A stretch of 64,000 nucleotides of DNA from Lawsonia intracellularis PHE/MN1-00 (GTDB lineage: Bacteria; Desulfobacterota; Desulfovibrionia; Desulfovibrionales; Desulfovibrionaceae), in NCBI RefSeq assembly GCF_000055945.1, contig NC_008011.1:310001-374000 (forward strand), read 5' to 3'. The notes beneath the pieces are model-generated. The model saw nothing but the letters and a program-made list of their open reading frames with translations. It did not search any database and was not told the origin of the DNA. This document shows positions 59,585-64,000 of this stretch, one piece after another. The translations under genes and the position numbers were made by a program. Positions within the stretch are counted from its first letter, which is position 1, and every line of letters begins with the position of its first letter.

Positions 59585-60143
59585 CTATATGTTTAAGATA
59601 CTCTCTAGGTCCTTCAACATAAAAATCTTTTCCTTCTGTATCCCCTACCACAATAACTGGAAAATCTTTTACTTCCATAGCTGCTAATGCTTCTGGTCCT
59701 AACTCTGGATAAGCAATAACAGTGTACTTTATAATATGTTGTGAAATTAAAGCACCAGCTCCAGCAATAGCTGCAAAATATACTGCTCCATAAGTTTTTA
59801 ACTCATTTAAAACTTTTGCAGACCGTTTACCTTTACCAATCATACCTGTAAGACCTTGCTGTAACATTGCTGGTGTATAACTATCCATCCTTCCACCTGT
59901 TGTTGGACCAGCTGAACCAATAATATGCCCTGGTTTAGCTGGAGATGGACCAACATAGTACAAAATTTGGTTTTCAAGTGAAACAGGAAGTTTTTCTCCT
60001 TTTTGTAGCGTTTCTATCATACGCTTATGTGCAGCATCTCTTGCAGTATATATAGTTCCTGAAATCAAAACATGCTCACCTATATGTAAAGAACGTGTAA
60101 CTTCTTTAATTAATGGAGTAGTTATAGTCCGATATTCTGCCAT
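59577..60143 (-). CDS. Class I fumarate hydratase, beta subunit
   Basis: The C-terminal part of a two-gene class I (Fe-S) fumarase or related dehydratase, 188 residues. Motifs: LHIGEHVLISGTIYTARDAAHKRM, GPSPAKPGHIIGSAGPTTGGRMDSYTP and AAIAGAGALIS, which form the substrate-side swivelling domain. It lies 25 bp downstream of the alpha gene in one operon. Fumarase hydrates fumarate to malate; a tartrate dehydratase is a less likely alternative, because family splits are not resolvable by eye. Confidence 0.9.
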   Translation of the reverse strand: MAEYRTITTPLIKEVTRSLHIGEHVLISGTIYTARDAAHKRMIETLQKGEKLPVSLENQILYYVGPSPAKPGHIIGSAGPTTGGRMDSYTPAMLQQGLTGMIGKGKRSAKVLNELKTYGAVYFAAIAGAGALISQHIIKYTVIAYPELGPEALAAMEVKDFPVIVVGDTEGKDFYVEGPREYLKHIAS

Positions 60144-60168
60144 TCATAACTCCTTAACAGCAAGTTTA

Positions 60169-61014
60169 TTATAACCAGACCTCTGTATGACGAGCTGAAT
60201 GACAATTAAGGTTTACAGCTACAGGCAATGAGGCAATATGTGTGGCAAAAAATTCAATATTTACTTTACAGGCTGTCATTCTTCCACCAAAACCAAGTGG
60301 ACCAAGCCCCATCTTATTAATCTCTTGTAATAATTCATCTTCAAGAGCTGCATATTGTGGATTTTTATTATGAGTGTCAATATCACGTAATGCAGCTTTT
60401 TTAGCACAGATTGCTGCTATCTCCAGATCTCCACCAATCCCAATACCTACTACTAGTGGTGGACAAGCACTTGCTCCTCCCTCCATTACTGTTTCAAGTA
60501 CAAACCGCTTTACACCATCTATACCGTCAGCAGGGATTAGCATTTTTAGTTTACTTTTATTTTCAGCACCAGCACCTTTTACTCCAAACCTTATCATTAA
60601 TGTATCGCCAGGAACAAGACGAGTATGTATAATAGCTGGTGTATTATCTCCTGTATTTTTACGTTCAAATAATGGGTCAGCTACAACAGATTTTCGTAAA
60701 TATCCAGAAATATACCCTTTTCTAACACCTTTGTTAATAGCTTCTTCAAAATCTCCTCCAGTAATAACAACGTCTTGACCAATCTCTGTAAAAATAACAG
60801 CAAGCCCAGTATCTTGACAAAGAGGCATCATTTCTCTTTCTGCAAGTTCTGCATTATTAACAAGATGTTGTAGTATACAACTTTCTAGTGGTGATGACTC
60901 ATTATGAATACCATTTTTAAACTCTGTCAAAACTGGGTGAGGTAATTTACAACAAGCATCTATTGCTAATTGAGCAACAGTATCTTCTATTACTGATACA
61001 TGAATTTCCTTCAT
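60169..61014 (-). CDS. Class I fumarate hydratase, alpha subunit
   Basis: The Fe-S subunit, 281 residues. The three [4Fe-4S] ligands are visible: C66 in MPLCQDTGLAVIF, C184 in GGASACPPLVVG and C249 in RMTACKVNIEFF. Other family blocks are TGDNTPAIIHTRLVPGD and LGPLGFGGRM. The cluster is oxygen-sensitive, in keeping with a low-oxygen lifestyle. It is first in the operon with the beta gene, 25 bp apart. The promoter should lie in the 264-bp gap upstream. Confidence 0.93.
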   Translation of the reverse strand: MKEIHVSVIEDTVAQLAIDACCKLPHPVLTEFKNGIHNESSPLESCILQHLVNNAELAEREMMPLCQDTGLAVIFTEIGQDVVITGGDFEEAINKGVRKGYISGYLRKSVVADPLFERKNTGDNTPAIIHTRLVPGDTLMIRFGVKGAGAENKSKLKMLIPADGIDGVKRFVLETVMEGGASACPPLVVGIGIGGDLEIAAICAKKAALRDIDTHNKNPQYAALEDELLQEINKMGLGPLGFGGRMTACKVNIEFFATHIASLPVAVNLNCHSARHTEVWL

Positions 61015-61278
61015 GTGAACTTATTCCTATATACTTATAATTTATTGTAGTAAAAAAGAAAAATAAAATAAATAGAATCAGACCATTTATAATGGCTACT
61101 AATGTTCTAATAACTAATTTCAGTATTTCTGAAATATCATCTATGGATTATAATAAATACAAATTTGGTAAAGGGTCAATGGAATTAGATAAAAAATTTA
61201 GTTTATAATCCTGTAAAATAGTATTAATTTTTTATAGATAATAAGTCTATTATCATTACTCCTTCTGAGATCCAGTTC

Positions 61279-61884
61279 TTAAAGCTGCAATAGTTCCAGC
61301 ATACTACTTTTATCCATTCTCTGTTCTCCTTGTCTAGCTGGTATAGAGGTTTCAGGTCCTCCAGCTATCATATCTTCTTGTAATGGAAAAACATCTTCCA
61401 TCATTATTTGTCCCATATGAGCTCCAGTAGGTGTACTTTGTGCATATGAAACATCCTGTTGATAATGACCTTGTCCATTACCCATTACGTTCATTTGTTG
61501 ATACTGAGGGGCAGGCTGCATATTCCTATTATTATTATTATTATTATTAAGTGCCATTGCCTGTGGCACATTCTGCTGATTATTCATAGATAAATTGTTT
61601 GGAGGCATTGTTGGAGAGGGTATATTTTGATTTACTACAGGCTGTGGAGCATTCCTTTTAGGACTACTCTGTGGCTGTTGCATAGAAAAAGTGTCTTCAA
61701 CTGGATAAGGCCTATTTGAAGAAAAATAGATAGCATTTGCAGCAGACTCAATTTTACTAAGTTGTTCATAGAATTCTTTATATTTTCTATTCAATGTTCT
61801 TACTATTCTATCTTGACTAAAAACTATATAAAAAAACATAAGAAACATACCAAAAAAACATAAAGCTACTGCAATTAATAACAT
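61279..61884 (-). CDS. Membrane-anchored low-complexity protein with poly-Asn tract
   Basis: A 201-residue protein with one N-terminal helix (residues 1-24), a short charged, possibly coiled segment (about 25-52: QDRIVRTLNRKYKEFYEQL), then a long region rich in Pro, Gln, Asn and Met. A run of seven Asn (ALNNNNNNNRN) is coded by seven AAT repeats (61528-61548). The C-terminal 40 residues are more ordered (DVFPLQEDMIAGGPETS, ending MLELLQL). I recognise no family. The AAT tract keeps the frame when its length changes, so it could vary between strains. Confidence 0.7.
   Translation of the reverse strand: MLLIAVALCFFGMFLMFFYIVFSQDRIVRTLNRKYKEFYEQLSKIESAANAIYFSSNRPYPVEDTFSMQQPQSSPKRNAPQPVVNQNIPSPTMPPNNLSMNNQQNVPQAMALNNNNNNNRNMQPAPQYQQMNVMGNGQGHYQQDVSYAQSTPTGAHMGQIMMEDVFPLQEDMIAGGPETSIPARQGEQRMDKSSMLELLQL
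61528..61548. repeat. Seven copies of ATT, coding for poly-Asn
   Basis: A perfect trinucleotide array inside the low-complexity membrane protein gene. Changes in copy number would lengthen or shorten the Asn run without shifting the frame. Confidence 0.85.
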
Positions 61885-62324
61885 AGGACTACTCCTACTT
61901 AGAGTAAAAAACTAGCTTTATTCAGGTTGATAATATACTTTGTATATTTATAATCTACATATACTATCAACTTTAAATCAGATCAGAACATATGATAGTC
62001 TTTTTTTATATAAGTTCAAGGATTCTATCTTGAGATATTATTACATAGAAGTGACATACTTTAAAAAAAATTTTTATATTTATAGTAATCTAGTATAGAT
62101 AAAAGATATATAATCTATATATTATATCACTTAAATATTACTTTAATAAATATATACTACAATGAATAAATTATCATACATTTTAATTGTGAGCTATCTC
62201 AATATAGATATATAATAAAATACCATCATTATTCCTATCAGCTATAGTTTATAACATAAAGATTAATTACAAAGAATTTCATTAGTTTTTTGAAAAAAGA
62301 GTAATGAAATAATATAACTAGATA
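61885..62324. other. 440-bp gap between the poly-Asn gene and purM
   Basis: AT-rich, with no coding frame I would support. The right end carries the purM 3' hairpin listed at 62276. The left end should contain the promoter of the poly-Asn gene; no clear box was chosen. Confidence 0.4.
62276..62310 (-). terminator. Hairpin after purM
   Basis: A stem of ATTTCATTA with TAATGAAAT, extended inside by T6/A6 pairing, stands 15 bp beyond the purM stop on the minus strand. The strand then reads TTCTTTGTAA, a modest U-rich tail. Confidence 0.45.
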
Positions 62325-63374
62325 CTAGTATGTTATGATAACTTGCTCGTCACCAACATTTTGTTTCTCAATAGAACCAATAATCCATGCACTAACTTCC
62401 ATAGACTTTAAGATATTCATAGCTCGAGTAACAGAATCATTGGGTATTATGAGTACATATCCAATTCCACAATTAAAAACTTGTAACATTTCTGACCAAG
62501 ATAAAGAACCTTGTTCCTGCAACCAATAAAAAATAGGAGGTATATCCCAACTACTAAATTGAATATTTGCTACAACTGATTGTGGTAATACTCTTGGAAT
62601 ATTATCATAAAAACCACCACCAGTTATATGAACCATACCTTTAATAGAAATATCTTTAATAAGGTTACAAATAATATCAGAATAAATAAATGTTGGTTTT
62701 AATAGTACTTGTTTGAAAGTATCCCGAGAGCCAGGTATAATATTGTCAGGCTCAATAGCACACTGATTAATAATTTGTCGAACAAGAGAGTATCCATTAG
62801 AGTGAATACCAGATGATGCTAATCCAATAATGGTATCTCCAACCTTAATAGATGAGCCATCAATTATCTTGGACTGGTCTACAATACCTACACAAAATCC
62901 TGCTAAATCATATTCACCTTCTGTATACATACCAGGAAGTTCTGCTGTTTCTCCACCAAGTAAAGCACATCTTGCCTGTTTACATCCCTCGCTAATACCA
63001 TAAATAACTTGAGTGGCTTTATCCACATCAAGCTTAGACGTAGCAAAATAGTCAAGAAAAAATAAAGGACGTGCACCTTGCACTAAAATATCATTTACAC
63101 ACATTGCAACAAGATCAATACCAACTGTGTCATGCTTATTAAAGTCAAAAGCAAATTTTAACTTTGTTCCTACACCATCAGTAGAAGATACTAATACTGG
63201 ATTATCAACCTGAGTAAGATTAAGCTTAAAAAGTCCACCAAAACCACCAAGATCAGAAAGTACACCTTGGATATTTGTTTCTGAAACAAACGATTTAATA
63301 TTTGAGATCAAGGCATTACCTGCATTGATATTAACCCCAGCATTAGTATATGCTTGTGAACGAATTAAAGACAT
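62325..63374 (-). CDS. purM: Phosphoribosylformylglycinamidine cyclo-ligase
   Basis: Closes the imidazole ring in purine synthesis (FGAM to AIR, with ATP). Length is 349 residues. Motifs: SQAYTNAGVNINAGNALI at the start, then LGGFGGLFKL, STDGVGTKLKFAF, GIDLVAMCVNDILVQGARPLFFLDYFA, LLGGETAELPGMY and the later HITGGGFYDNIPRVLP. All are PurM signatures. It stands alone; other pur genes are not in the window. The start has an AGGAG ribosome site. Confidence 0.96.
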   Translation of the reverse strand: MSLIRSQAYTNAGVNINAGNALISNIKSFVSETNIQGVLSDLGGFGGLFKLNLTQVDNPVLVSSTDGVGTKLKFAFDFNKHDTVGIDLVAMCVNDILVQGARPLFFLDYFATSKLDVDKATQVIYGISEGCKQARCALLGGETAELPGMYTEGEYDLAGFCVGIVDQSKIIDGSSIKVGDTIIGLASSGIHSNGYSLVRQIINQCAIEPDNIIPGSRDTFKQVLLKPTFIYSDIICNLIKDISIKGMVHITGGGFYDNIPRVLPQSVVANIQFSSWDIPPIFYWLQEQGSLSWSEMLQVFNCGIGYVLIIPNDSVTRAMNILKSMEVSAWIIGSIEKQNVGDEQVIITY

Positions 63375-63443
63375 TCTTATCTCCTAGTTATTCATAGTAG
63401 CAGTATGTATTATTATAAAATATACAACAGTAAGGTGTATCTC

Positions 63444-63821
63444 ATGAATAAAAAAAAATCCCTATACCTATTATTCATAGGATATTGCTACCAATTTCAA
63501 ATAAAACGATTACTGTTGTTAATGACTATTATAATAGCAAATACTATATTTGGATTTAAATATATTATTTGTATATCACATGCCTATACAATAACAACAC
63601 CAAATAATCCGAGTATCTTTATAGGAACAGATATTAAAGGTGATAAAATTATTCAAGTTGTAACTCCAATATCAGATATGGAACAACAACCTACCCCACC
63701 ACTTATTATAATACCTAAAGTTTCTGTCCCTTGGGAACCAACTGTTCCAATAGTTAAACCACTTGATACAATTACACCAGCAACACCAAAAGTCCAATCA
63801 ATTAATCCCATGAAAAAATGA
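63444..63821 (+). CDS. Exported or membrane-anchored proline-rich small protein
   Basis: A 125-residue protein. I chose the ATG at 63444, which has an AAGGTG ribosome site; an in-frame ATG at 63405 would add 13 residues with no signal. A basic start is followed by one hydrophobic helix (about residues 17-45), then a short domain (TPNNPSIFIGTDIKGDKIIQVV) and a Pro/Thr/Val-rich tail (about 80-125). No family is recognised. It may be translated with the partial gene that starts 21 bp downstream. Function unknown. Confidence 0.6.
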   Translation: MNKKKSLYLLFIGYCYQFQIKRLLLLMTIIIANTIFGFKYIICISHAYTITTPNNPSIFIGTDIKGDKIIQVVTPISDMEQQPTPPLIIIPKVSVPWEPTVPIVKPLDTITPATPKVQSINPMKK

Positions 63822-63842
63822 ATAGTACTTAGGACTCAAATA

Positions 63843-64000
63843 ATGACTAAAAATCCTTTTATCACTAGAAAAAAAAAGATACATTATGTAAATAAAAAAA
63901 ATTTACAATCTTGTAATGATAAACAAAAGAATCTAACTAACCAAGATGAACTTACTGATAGCTACAACTTTTTCCCTGTACAAGAAGAACCATCTTCAGA
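63843..64000 (+). CDS. Partial open frame running off the right edge
   Basis: Starts MTKNPFITRKKKIHYVNKKN and stays open to the window end (52 codons). It is basic at first, then Asn/Gln/Asp rich, with no motif seen. An AGGA ribosome site precedes the ATG at about nine bases. It is probably part of a short operon with the preceding gene. The N-terminus looks unstructured, so the real domain is likely outside the window. Confidence 0.55.
   Translation, partial: MTKNPFITRKKKIHYVNKKNLQSCNDKQKNLTNQDELTDSYNFFPVQEEPSS

Overview
The window is a very AT-rich stretch of a bacterial chromosome. Its gene families are typical of the Desulfovibrionaceae: desulfoferrodoxin, rubredoxin and rubredoxin:oxygen oxidoreductase side by side, pyruvate:ferredoxin oxidoreductase with Pta and AckA, two-subunit class I fumarase, and NifU/NifS as Fe-S assembly proteins. 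Base composition this low, together with long AT-rich gaps, decayed DNA and an acid-stress gene pair, points to Lawsonia intracellularis, the obligate intracellular gut pathogen. That identification is inference from content and was not checked by a search. No insertion sequence, prophage, CRISPR array or rRNA was seen. One tRNA (Val, anticodon TAC) is present.

Layout. 1-4339 (minus): 5' part of recN, two dipeptide-type ABC permeases, and a pair that includes a short RdgC-like protein. 4561-7029: a secreted DUF3179-like protein, a probable worn methyltransferase and an HD hydrolase. 7243-13993: dnaE, queD, an FmdB-type zinc ribbon and an NtrY-like histidine kinase. 14064-18624: glutamate decarboxylase, its antiporter and a second amino-acid permease. 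18940-25775: rho, nifS/nifU, two small envelope proteins, ruvC, yebC and rlmE. 25866-28414: two glycosyltransferase-like genes. 28708-33178: desulfoferrodoxin, rubredoxin, flavodiiron oxygen reductase and cytochrome bd, an oxygen-defence block. 34241-41326: pyruvate:ferredoxin oxidoreductase, pta, ackA. 41351-50267 (minus): miaA, coaD, rsmD, a beta-CASP nuclease, two tandem NlpC/P60 peptidases and recD2. 50442-58636: tRNA-Val, a PAP2 phosphatase with a C-terminal barrel-like domain, a pirin, a polytopic membrane protein with a decayed second copy beside it, a UDP-galactopyranose-mutase-like flavoprotein and a VanX-type dipeptidase. 59208-64000: a HesB/IscA-like selenoprotein read through an in-frame TGA, class I fumarase, a poly-Asn membrane protein, purM and two unknown genes.

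How the genes work together. Energy metabolism is fermentative: pyruvate to acetyl-CoA, acetyl phosphate, then acetate and ATP. Superoxide and oxygen are removed by the rubredoxin-linked enzymes and by cytochrome bd, which suits a microaerophilic intestinal niche. GadB and GadC would consume protons and exchange glutamate for GABA during acid exposure. NifU/NifS and the A-type selenoprotein both belong to Fe-S cluster handling, which the Fe-S-rich enzymes here (PFOR, fumarase) need.

The most notable observation is the selenoprotein at 59208-59534. A standard gene caller would stop at the TGA and report only a C-terminal fragment. Other points of interest are the decayed paralogue at 55085-55930, the terminator-like hairpin in the rho leader, and the PAP2-barrel fusion.
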